Below are positions 1 through 5,684 of a stretch of DNA of 6,351 nucleotides, piece after piece. The notes below the pieces were generated by a model. That model had not been told where the DNA came from. It saw only the letters and a list, made by a program, of their open reading frames with translations, and made no database searches. The stretch is from Candidatus Pelagibacter sp. (lineage in GTDB: Bacteria; Pseudomonadota; Alphaproteobacteria; Pelagibacterales; Pelagibacteraceae): positions 1-6,351 of the forward strand of contig DTVC01000038.1 in NCBI GenBank assembly GCA_012963775.1, in the 5' to 3' direction. The stretch's first letter is position 1, and the number at the start of each line of letters is the position of its first letter. The position numbers and the translations under genes were made by a program.

Positions 1-26
1 TGCTCTACCAACTGAGCTAACGGCCC
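1..26 (-). tRNA. 5' part of a tRNA gene, probably tRNA-Lys, cut by the window edge
   Basis: Read on the minus strand from 26 down to 1, this is the first 26 bases of a tRNA: 7-base acceptor strand GGGCCGT, TA, D-stem GCTC, D-loop AGTTGGTA, D-stem GAGC and the following A. The D-stem pairs perfectly and the D-loop has the conserved GG. The anticodon lies outside the window, so its identity is inferred from the identical 245-270 copy, which reads into a UUU anticodon, and from resemblance to bacterial tRNA-Lys starts. Whether this copy is intact cannot be judged here. If it is, it would be the working gene and the 233-270 copy the relic. Confidence 0.72.
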
Positions 27-36
27 ACAGACTTAC

Positions 37-64
37 AAAATATACATTAACGGTATAAATGCAA
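37..64 (-). promoter_or_regulatory. Possible sigma70-type promoter for the tRNA at the window start
   Basis: On the minus strand a TTGCAT box (59-64) and a TATTTT box (37-42) are separated by 16 bases; an alternative -10, TATATT, lies at 39-44 with a shorter 14-base spacer. Either -10 would place a transcription start a few bases before the tRNA 5' end at 26. The -35 match is weak and the background is very AT-rich, so this is only a candidate. Confidence 0.25.
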
Positions 65-114
65 GTAATCTGATGTGCTTATATAAACCATTCAATAAAT
101 TTTTCAAACTATAA

Positions 115-126
115 TTGTTGTGTAAT
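115..126. repeat. 12-base direct repeat, copy 1
   Basis: TTGTTGTGTAAT occurs here and again exactly at 218-229, 103 bases apart. The second copy sits against the broken anticodon loop of the tRNA relic. The part TTGTGTA (118-124) also has an inverted partner TACACAA at 142-148, giving a 7-bp inverted repeat with a 17-base loop. Repeated short sites of this kind are typical of recombinase arm or core sites, but the length is modest for AT-rich DNA. Confidence 0.6.
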
Positions 127-148
127 TTACGAATACGGAACTACACAA
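118..148. repeat. Inverted repeat TTGTGTA / TACACAA
   Basis: The arms are 118-124 and 142-148 with a 17-base loop, a perfect 7-bp match. Directly next to it, ACACAAAA (143-150) faces TTTTGGTGT (152-160), a second, imperfect inverted repeat with one bulged base. There is no following T-run suited to a terminator for any gene in the window. A protein-binding site is more plausible than a terminator. Confidence 0.45.
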
Positions 149-155
149 AAGTTTT

Positions 156-177
156 GGTGTACACTTGGTGGACACTC
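156..177. repeat. Two tandem imperfect 11-base repeats (GGTGTACACTT / GGTGGACACTC)
   Basis: Copy one is 156-166 and copy two is 167-177; they agree at 9 of 11 positions. The first contains the palindrome GTGTACAC. Adjacent direct copies of an 11-mer suit binding sites spaced one helical turn apart, as for an integrase, excisionase or a regulator. Function is inferred from arrangement only. Confidence 0.5.
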
Positions 178-217
178 GAAATTACCGGCGAAAACCTTCC
201 ACTAAGCTTGGATTTTT

Positions 218-229
218 TTGTTGTGTAAT
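218..229. repeat. 12-base direct repeat, copy 2
   Basis: This is an exact second copy of TTGTTGTGTAAT from 115-126. It lies 3 bases from the end of the tRNA relic (233), so it directly abuts the point where tRNA similarity is lost. Confidence 0.6.
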
Positions 230-232
230 GTG

Positions 233-270
233 TTAAAAGGGAAGTGCTCTACCAACTGAGCTAACGGCCC
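233..270 (-). pseudogene. tRNA-Lys(UUU) 5' half, ending in the anticodon loop
   Basis: Read on the minus strand from 270, the first 38 positions of a tRNA are present: acceptor GGGCCGT, TA, paired D-stem GCTC/GAGC around AGTTGGTA, A, anticodon 5' stem CTTCC (244-240) and the seven-base loop CTTTTAA (239-233), whose anticodon UUU (237-235) decodes lysine. The next bases should be GGAAG to close the stem but are CACAT, and no T-arm or acceptor 3' strand follows anywhere down to position 27. Positions 245-270 are identical to 1-26. The gene therefore appears broken at the anticodon loop, a known crossover place for tyrosine recombinases. A candidate promoter precedes it, so a 5'-half RNA might still be made. 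Confidence 0.7.
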
Positions 271-338
271 TATAACAAGTATTAATATATTCTTTTAAAT
301 CTTTTTCAATTATAAAATATATAACGTTACAAATAAAT
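271..338 (-). other. tgt downstream spacer
   Basis: These 68 AT-rich bases lie between the tgt stop and the tRNA relic. No stable hairpin followed by a T-run is seen on the minus strand (only short A/T palindromes such as around AACGTT), so operon transcription may run into the tRNA region. It holds the candidate tRNA promoter at 282-309. Confidence 0.5.
282..309 (-). promoter_or_regulatory. Candidate promoter of the tRNA-Lys relic
   Basis: On the minus strand TTGAAA (304-309, five of six to the -35 consensus) is followed after 16 bases by TATTAA (282-287). A start about 7 bases further would lie around 275, just before the tRNA 5' end at 270. This supports the idea that the relic occupies the original tRNA position. 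AT-richness makes chance matches likely. Confidence 0.35.
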
Positions 339-1451
339 CTAGATTATATCGATATATTTGTCATAAAATTTATCGAAGCTATTAGTTTTAATTGCCTCCC
401 TAATTTTTTTCATCAATTGCTGATAAAACAATATATTATTCAGTGTTAAAATCATGGACGCTAATATCTCGTTAGATTTTATTAAGTGATTTATATAACT
501 CTTCGAATAAATATTAAGATTTCTTATATTTGTTCTTTGATTTATTGGAGAAACGTCTTTCTTATACTTTGAATTTCTTAAATTAAGTCTACCCTCCCAG
601 GTAAAAGCTAACCCTGTCCTGCCAGATCTGGTTGGTATTACACAATCAAACATATCTACGCCTCTTTTAACAGCTCCCAATATATCTGAAGGAGTACCCA
701 CGCCCATTAAATATCTAGGTTTATTTTTTGGCATAAAAGAAACAATATTATCAAGAACTTTAAACATTTGTTTTTGGGTTTCACCAACAGCCAACCCCCC
801 CAATGCATATCCATCAAAATCAAGTTTTACTAATCCATCCAAACTCTCTAATCTTAAATCTTTATAGATGCCACCTTGAACGATTCCAAATAAAGCTTTT
901 TTTGGATTGTTTCCAAATTCATTTTTTGATCTTTCTGCCCAGTTGTGAGAAAGTTTTAAAGATTGACTAATTTTATTCTTATTAATAGACAATTTTGGAC
1001 ATTCATCTAAAACCATCACAATATCAGAATTTAAATCTTTTTGAATTCTAATACTTTCTTCAGGACTTAAAGTAAATTTTTTACCATCTAAATGTGAATT
1101 AAAAATCGCTCCTTTTATTTTATCAATTTTAACAAGCTTAGATAACGACATAATTTGAAAACCGCCAGAGTCAGTTAATATAGGTAGATTACAATTCATA
1201 AATTCATGTATTCCTCCTGCTCTTTTAATTATTTCAGTTCCTGGTCTAATCATTAAATGATATGTATTAGATAAAATTATTTGAACACCAGCTAATACTA
1301 CATCTTCAATAAAAGCAGATTTAATTGTACCTTGTGTGCCAACAGGCATAAAAACCGGAGTATCTATGTTTCCACGATGTGTAGAAATTTGACCAAGGCG
1401 AGAGAAACCATCTTCGTTCAAAAGATTGAAAGAAAAGTTTTCTTTAGACAT
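339..1451 (-). CDS. tgt: Queuine tRNA-ribosyltransferase (tRNA-guanine transglycosylase), zinc site lost
   Basis: Tgt swaps the wobble guanine (G34) of Asp, Asn, His and Tyr tRNAs for the queuosine precursor preQ1 in the cytoplasm. The 370-residue protein is of normal length. The TIM-barrel active site is intact: TDSGGFQ near residue 95 carries the catalytic-base aspartate, GGLAVGE the substrate-pocket loop, and FDCVIPTRSGR the nucleophilic aspartate with tRNA-contacting residues. The C-terminal zinc-binding subdomain aligns by its flanks (SPI..., YSKSYINHL, LTLNNILFYQ), but the usual C-x-C-x2-C-x25-H ligands are T307, I309, L312 and N338. This is a coordinated loss with spacing kept, so not a frameshift. 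The gene is last in the operon, 14 bases after the cyclophilin gene. The usual alphaproteobacterial upstream partner queA is not here. No Shine-Dalgarno sequence and no clear terminator are seen. Confidence 0.95.
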   Translation of the reverse strand: MSKENFSFNLLNEDGFSRLGQISTHRGNIDTPVFMPVGTQGTIKSAFIEDVVLAGVQIILSNTYHLMIRPGTEIIKRAGGIHEFMNCNLPILTDSGGFQIMSLSKLVKIDKIKGAIFNSHLDGKKFTLSPEESIRIQKDLNSDIVMVLDECPKLSINKNKISQSLKLSHNWAERSKNEFGNNPKKALFGIVQGGIYKDLRLESLDGLVKLDFDGYALGGLAVGETQKQMFKVLDNIVSFMPKNKPRYLMGVGTPSDILGAVKRGVDMFDCVIPTRSGRTGLAFTWEGRLNLRNSKYKKDVSPINQRTNIRNLNIYSKSYINHLIKSNEILASMILTLNNILFYQQLMKKIREAIKTNSFDKFYDKYIDII

Positions 1452-1465
1452 GAAGAGGCAATATT

Positions 1466-2020
1466 TTATTTGGCAAGTAGACTTATAATTTTATCTGGCT
1501 CTGAAACCTCTCCGTTAGAGCCCTCTCCTTTTTTAATTAAATCAACGAATTCCATTCCTTCAACTACTTTTCCAAAAACAGTGTATTGCCTATCTAAATT
1601 AGGAGCTGATTTAAAACAAATAAAAAACTGACTATTAGCACTATTTGGGTCAGCAGAACGAGCCATAGATAAAGTTCCTCTTTCATGAGGTAATTCACTA
1701 AATTCAGATTTTAAATCAGGATATTTTGATCCACCAGTTCCTACACGTTTAAGATCATAACTTTCTGAGTTGGAATTTCCAAATTGAACATCACCCGTCT
1801 GAGCCATAAAACTATCTATAACTCTATGAAAAACTACACCATCATATTTTTTTTCTTTTGCAAGCATTTTGAATCTTTCTACATGATTAGGTGCTATTTC
1901 ATCAAATAGTTCAATCAAAACATTACCATCTTTTAATTTTAAAATCATAATATTTTCCTCTGCGTATGAATTGTTGATGAATAAAATAAATATGAAAACA
2001 ACGAATATTTTTTTAATCAT
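1466..2020 (-). CDS. Periplasmic cyclophilin-type peptidyl-prolyl cis-trans isomerase
   Basis: This 184-residue cyclophilin speeds cis-trans isomerisation of X-Pro bonds. Residues 1-20 form a signal peptide: lysines at 3-4, a hydrophobic stretch 5-15 and the cleavage motif SYA before E21, so it should act in the periplasm. The catalytic segment FHRVIDSFMAQTGD (64-77) has the arginine (R66), F71, M72 and Q74 of the active site. GTLSMARS and NSQFFIC (F133) follow, then LDRQYTVFGKVVEGM. By alignment to human cyclophilin A, W121 corresponds to N141 and H126 to Y146; such changes are common in bacterial members and predict weak cyclosporin binding. Its ATG lies inside the end of coaD (8-base overlap), suggesting translational coupling. 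M25 is a possible internal start but would discard the signal peptide. Alphaproteobacteria often carry two adjacent cyclophilin genes here; only one is present. Confidence 0.93.
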   Translation of the reverse strand: MIKKIFVVFIFILFINNSYAEENIMILKLKDGNVLIELFDEIAPNHVERFKMLAKEKKYDGVVFHRVIDSFMAQTGDVQFGNSNSESYDLKRVGTGGSKYPDLKSEFSELPHERGTLSMARSADPNSANSQFFICFKSAPNLDRQYTVFGKVVEGMEFVDLIKKGEGSNGEVSEPDKIISLLAK

Positions 2021-2507
2021 ATTTTTCTTTTATTTTTTTTTCTGTACGTTTGGTAACAAAATTATTAACTTTTCCTTTCAATTTAGCAATTTCTTTTACA
2101 AATTTTGATGAGATGACTTGATTCTCAGGATCAGACATTAAAAAAACTGTCTCAATTCTATTATTTAATTGTTTGTTCATTCCCGCTAATTGAAATTCAT
2201 ATTCAAAGTCAGAAACTGCTCTTAATCCTCTGAAAATAATTGTTGCATTATGTTTGAGAGAAAAGGATGTTGTTAATGTATTAAATGTCAAAACTTTAAT
2301 AGTTTTATTATTAAATTTTAAATCTTTAAAAAGCGCATCTTTTATTATTAAAACTCTTTCTTCAGCAGAAAATAAATAATCTTTTGCATAATCCTCAGAT
2401 ACAGCAATAATTAATTTATCAACTATTTTTAGTGATTTCCTAATTACATCAATATGTCCGTATGTAATAGGATCAAAAGTTCCAGGATATATGCCAACTT
2501 TGCTCAT
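2013..2507 (-). CDS. coaD: Phosphopantetheine adenylyltransferase
   Basis: CoaD (PPAT) transfers AMP from ATP to 4'-phosphopantetheine, giving dephospho-CoA, the penultimate step of coenzyme A synthesis in the cytosol. The 164-residue protein covers the full family length. It shows the nucleotidyltransferase signature GTFDPITYGH (T10, H18 at the ATP phosphates), K42 in the position of the catalytic lysine, FSAEER, RGLRAVSDFEYEFQLAGMN (R93, R96) and the C-terminal ISSKFVKEIA that matches the family's ISS-x-x-V-K-E adenine-site motif. The start ATG is 8 bases after the gyrA stop and the end overlaps the cyclophilin start by 8 bases. No Shine-Dalgarno sequence precedes the ATG; the leader is a T-rich run. 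Essential housekeeping gene, identification secure. Confidence 0.97.
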   Translation of the reverse strand: MSKVGIYPGTFDPITYGHIDVIRKSLKIVDKLIIAVSEDYAKDYLFSAEERVLIIKDALFKDLKFNNKTIKVLTFNTLTTSFSLKHNATIIFRGLRAVSDFEYEFQLAGMNKQLNNRIETVFLMSDPENQVISSKFVKEIAKLKGKVNNFVTKRTEKKIKEKYD

Positions 2508-2515
2508 AAAAAAAA

Positions 2516-5122
2516 TTAATTAAAATTGTCGTCAATTTTAATCGCTGATACAACTTTTTCATCATTAGAAATTTTGAAAATTCTGACTCCTTGTGTATTA
2601 CGAGCTGCTATTCTAATTTCTTTAACTGCACATCTTATTACTTTTCCTTTGTCAGTAGATAAAATAATTTCATCGCCTTCGTCTACTGGAAAAGATGCTG
2701 CCACATTTCCATTTCTAGACGAGGCTACAATTCCAATAATTCCTTTTCCTCCTCTATTAGTAACTCTATAATCATAAAAAGAGGTTCTTTTTCCAAAGCC
2801 ATTTTCTGTAACGGATAAAATATATTTTTGTTTTGCTATTATTTCAGATTTTTTTGCTTTATTTGCTGATCCATTCTTTAGTAGATTTTTTACAGTTTTT
2901 GGGTTTATATCAACAGTATTTAAGACTGACAGGGAAATTACTTTATCATCTGAGCCTAATTCTATACCTCTAATACCTTTAGACGATCGTCCTTTAAAAA
3001 TTCTTAATTTTTTTGATCTAAATCTTATACATTTACCCAATTTAGTACTTAAAATTAAATCTTGATCTTCTCTACAAATCTTAACGCCGATTATTTTATC
3101 GTCTTCATCCAATTTCATAGCAATTTTTCCAGTAGATTGAATATTGGCAAAATCTTCCAAACTATTTTTTTTTATCCTACCTTTTAAAGTGGCAAAAATT
3201 ACATAAAGTTTTTTCCATTCGCTTTCATTTTCAGGCAAAGGCATAATCGAACTTATTGAGTGATGGCTTTTAAGGGGAAGAAGATTAAATAAAGTTTTGC
3301 CTTTTGAACTAGCTGTTCCATGGAATATTTTCCAAGCTTTAAGTTTATAAACAAGCCCTTGAGTAGAAAAAAACAATATAGGTGTGTGGGAATTAGCTGT
3401 AAAGATCTGCACAACGAAATCTTCGTCTCTCGTTTTAATTCCAGCTTTTCCTTTTCCGCCTCTTTTTTGAATTTTTACTGAGGAAAGTGAACCTCTTTTA
3501 ATATAACCTTTGTGTGTAATTGTAATCACAACAGCTTCTTTTGGTATAGTTTCTTCAATGTTATAATTTAAAACCGCATCTATAATTTTAGTTCTTCTTT
3601 TCACAGAAAACTTTTCTTTAATTTTATGTAACTCATTAATCATTACATTAAATAACTCTTTTTTGGATTTTAAAATTTTTTCATATTCTTTAATTAATGT
3701 GGCAAGTTTTTTTATTTCAGTTTCTATTTCATTAATTCCAAAGGCTGTTAATTTTTGTAGTCTTAATTCAAGAATTGCCATAACTTGACTTTCAGACAGG
3801 GTATAACTGCTTGCACTTTTCTCGGTTTTTATAAGTTTTATTAATTTATTTGTTTTATTAATTTTCCATTTTTTAACTAATAAAGTTTTTTTTGCAACTT
3901 CTACTGTGTCTGATTTTTTTATAATTTTAATGATGGAATCAATATTTTCAACTGATACAGAAATACCTAATAAAATATGGGCTCTATCAAGAGCTTTATC
4001 TAAATCAAATTTTATTTTTTTTGTTAGGGTTTTTTCTCTAAAATTAACAAATTCAGATATAAACTCCTTTAAGTTTAATATTTTTGGTTTTCCATTAACA
4101 ATTGCCAATGTGTTGAAACCGAATGAACTCTCTATGGATGTTAATTTATATAATTGCCTTTTGACAGTTTCAGGTTCAATATTTCTTCTTAAATCTATTA
4201 CAACTCTCACCCCTTTATAATTAGATTCATCTCTAATATCGCTTATACCTTCTATTTTTTTATCTCTTGCTAGCTCCGCAATTTTTTCATTTAAAACTGA
4301 TTTATTAATTTGATATGGTATCGATTTTATTACTAAGCGTTCTCTTCCATTTTTTAGACTTTCTACATCTACATCTCCTCTTATTTTAATTGAACCCCTA
4401 CCTTTGTTGTATCCTAGTTTTAAATTATCTCGACCAATAATTAACCCACCAGTTGGAAAATCTGGACCCGGAATTTTTTTCATTAACTGTGAAATGGTAA
4501 CACCTTTGTTATTAATAAAAGCCACCGTCCCATCAATAATTTCTCCTAGATTATGTGGTGGAATACTTGTAGCCATTCCCACAGCTATTCCTCCCGCTCC
4601 ATTAACTAACAGGTTTGGAAATTGCGATGGTAATACAGTAGGTTCTTTTTCTGTTTCATCATAATTGCTTCTAAAATCAACTACATCTTTTTCTATATCA
4701 TCAATTAAAAATTGTGATACTTTTGCTAATTTGGTTTCTGTATATCTCATTGCTGCTGGTGGATCGCCATCGATAGAGCCAAAATTTCCCTGGCCATCAA
4801 TTAATGGAATGCTCATCGAAAATTTTTGAGTTAGCCTTACTAAAGCATCGTATACGGCTTGATCTCCATGAGGATGGTATTTACCAATAACGTCACCAAC
4901 TACTCTTGCTGATTTTCTAAACTGCTTCGACCAATCAAAACCACCTTTATACATAGCATAAATTATTCTTCTATGAACCGGTTTTAATCCATCTCTCACA
5001 TCCGGTAATGCTCTACTAACAATCACACTCATTGCGTATGATAAATAAGACGAGCTCATTTCATCATAAACAAGAACCGGTTTATAATTCTTTTTCTCTG
5101 AACTAATTTCTAAATTTTCCAT
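2516..5122 (-). CDS. gyrA: DNA gyrase subunit A
   Basis: GyrA is the DNA breaking and rejoining subunit of gyrase (A2B2), which adds negative supercoils using ATP bound by GyrB. At 868 residues it is full length. The winged-helix/CAP region has KPVHRR, the quinolone-determining stretch [12 protein letters not shown], and the catalytic tyrosine Y127 in AAMRYTET. The tower and coiled-coil domains occupy about 160-520. The C-terminal beta-pinwheel carries the GyrA box as QKRGGKG (552-558; the usual form is QRRGGKG), which supports GyrA rather than ParC, and a later box-like NRGGKG. A lysine-rich insertion of about 35 residues before [14 protein letters not shown] corresponds to a longer insertion common in alphaproteobacterial GyrA. 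Q88 occupies the E. coli S83 position and D92 that of D87. The gene starts 5 bases after ssb; no Shine-Dalgarno sequence is seen. Confidence 0.98.
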   Translation of the reverse strand: MENLEISSEKKNYKPVLVYDEMSSSYLSYAMSVIVSRALPDVRDGLKPVHRRIIYAMYKGGFDWSKQFRKSARVVGDVIGKYHPHGDQAVYDALVRLTQKFSMSIPLIDGQGNFGSIDGDPPAAMRYTETKLAKVSQFLIDDIEKDVVDFRSNYDETEKEPTVLPSQFPNLLVNGAGGIAVGMATSIPPHNLGEIIDGTVAFINNKGVTISQLMKKIPGPDFPTGGLIIGRDNLKLGYNKGRGSIKIRGDVDVESLKNGRERLVIKSIPYQINKSVLNEKIAELARDKKIEGISDIRDESNYKGVRVVIDLRRNIEPETVKRQLYKLTSIESSFGFNTLAIVNGKPKILNLKEFISEFVNFREKTLTKKIKFDLDKALDRAHILLGISVSVENIDSIIKIIKKSDTVEVAKKTLLVKKWKINKTNKLIKLIKTEKSASSYTLSESQVMAILELRLQKLTAFGINEIETEIKKLATLIKEYEKILKSKKELFNVMINELHKIKEKFSVKRRTKIIDAVLNYNIEETIPKEAVVITITHKGYIKRGSLSSVKIQKRGGKGKAGIKTRDEDFVVQIFTANSHTPILFFSTQGLVYKLKAWKIFHGTASSKGKTLFNLLPLKSHHSISSIMPLPENESEWKKLYVIFATLKGRIKKNSLEDFANIQSTGKIAMKLDEDDKIIGVKICREDQDLILSTKLGKCIRFRSKKLRIFKGRSSKGIRGIELGSDDKVISLSVLNTVDINPKTVKNLLKNGSANKAKKSEIIAKQKYILSVTENGFGKRTSFYDYRVTNRGGKGIIGIVASSRNGNVAASFPVDEGDEIILSTDKGKVIRCAVKEIRIAARNTQGVRIFKISNDEKVVSAIKIDDNFN

Positions 5123-5127
5123 TAAAT

Positions 5128-5586
5128 TTAAAAAGGAATTTCATCGTCCAAATCATTTGATGGGGTGCTTTCATCACTTGGAAGTGAACTTTTTTTGGAA
5201 ACATCTTCTTGTAAATTTCCTATTTGACTATTTTTGCTACTTAGTATTTTAAATGATGAATTAAACCCTTGCAAAACTACTTCTGTTGAATATCTATCAA
5301 CACCAGATTTTTCATCTCTCCATTTTCTTGTTGTTAATTGACCTTCAATATAGACTTGGGCACCTTTTTTTACATATTGTTGAATTACATTAACTAATCC
5401 TTCGTTAAAAATTACAACTCTATGCCATTCCGTTTTTTCCTTTTTTTCACCTGTATTCTTATCTTTCCATGTATTGCTAGTTGCAAGGCTCAATCTAGCG
5501 ACACTCTTACCGTTAACCATTTGTTTTATTTCGGGATCGGCACCTAATCGGCCAATTAATAGAACTTTATTAAGACTGCCTGCCAT
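5128..5586 (-). CDS. ssb: Single-stranded DNA-binding protein
   Basis: SSB coats single-stranded DNA as a tetramer during replication, repair and recombination and recruits partner proteins. The 152-residue protein has an N-terminal OB fold (about 1-113) starting [19 protein letters not shown], with W40, W54, F60 and W89 in the positions of the E. coli DNA-stacking residues. A short polar linker (about 114-144) leads to the acidic tip DLDDEIPF, the docking peptide for repair and replication proteins. It is shorter than the 178-residue E. coli protein, all of the difference being in the linker. It is the first gene of the minus-strand operon, next to the divergent uvrA. No Shine-Dalgarno sequence precedes the ATG, but the start is fixed by the conserved N-terminus. 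Confidence 0.98.
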   Translation of the reverse strand: MAGSLNKVLLIGRLGADPEIKQMVNGKSVARLSLATSNTWKDKNTGEKKEKTEWHRVVIFNEGLVNVIQQYVKKGAQVYIEGQLTTRKWRDEKSGVDRYSTEVVLQGFNSSFKILSSKNSQIGNLQEDVSKKSSLPSDESTPSNDLDDEIPF

Positions 5587-5684
5587 ATTATTTATAGATT
5601 TAATAAAAGATTAATTGTTAATATAGACTAATATAACATATTTCCATCTTTTTATTAATAGGTTAGATATTGTCCACAAAAAAC
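5587..5684. promoter_or_regulatory. Divergent ssb / uvrA control region
   Basis: These 98 non-coding bases separate two divergent genes and must hold the promoters for uvrA and for the ssb-led operon. For uvrA, TTTCCA (5641-5646) and TAGATA (5664-5669) are 17 bases apart but match the consensus weakly. For ssb, several TATA-like hexamers (for example TATATT on the minus strand near 5620-5635) are possible -10 boxes without a convincing -35. No GTTC/GAAC half-sites (alphaproteobacterial LexA) and no CTGT-N8-ACAG box are present. Confidence 0.5.

Larger units (their letters stand above)
27..232. other. Non-coding spacer between two tRNA 5' halves, possible integration remnant
   Basis: No open reading frame of useful length is seen on either strand. 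The stretch begins at the 5' boundary of the left tRNA copy (26) and ends where the right copy stops resembling a tRNA (232/233, inside the anticodon loop). It holds a cluster of short repeats from 115 to 229, listed separately, and a locally G+C-richer patch around 156-200. No tRNA 3' half is present: the sequence needed to pair with the acceptor strand GGGCCGT is absent. The arrangement resembles a much-reduced remnant of DNA integrated at a tRNA gene, but no integrase gene is visible, so this is inference. Confidence 0.45.

Noticed and set aside
196..219. Rho-independent terminator (TCCA...TGGA then seven T on the plus strand)
   Set aside because: The stem is only four base pairs and no plus-strand gene lies upstream of it.
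27..270. Intron-containing tRNA-Lys (group I intron in the anticodon loop)
   Set aside because: A GGAAG that could close the anticodon stem occurs on the minus strand at 200-196, and a TTCGAGT...CCACCA string follows near 182-167. However, no T-stem pairs, no acceptor strand complementary to GGGCCGT follows, and 34 bases is far too short for a self-splicing intron.
438..533. Sequencing error or frameshift explaining the missing Tgt cysteines
   Set aside because: Flanking motifs stay in one frame with exact family spacing on both sides, and all four ligands are replaced individually.
1332..1631. Plus-strand open frame of 99 codons
   Set aside because: It lies antisense across the tgt start and the cyclophilin end, both clearly identified; its product has no recognisable features.
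2526..2771. Plus-strand open frame antisense to the end of gyrA
   Set aside because: Shadow of a strongly conserved coding region; no independent support.
3906..4664. Two plus-strand open frames (3906-4220 and 4404-4664) antisense to gyrA
   Set aside because: Both are fully inside gyrA and reflect its codon bias on the opposite strand.
2516..5122. Topoisomerase IV subunit ParC instead of GyrA
   Set aside because: A GyrA box (QKRGGKG), full six-blade-length C-terminal domain and the coaD/ssb neighbourhood all favour GyrA.
5670..5684. TTG at 5670 as uvrA start
   Set aside because: It is in frame and would add LSTKN, but ATG 5685 gives the conserved UvrA N-terminus and neither start has a Shine-Dalgarno sequence.
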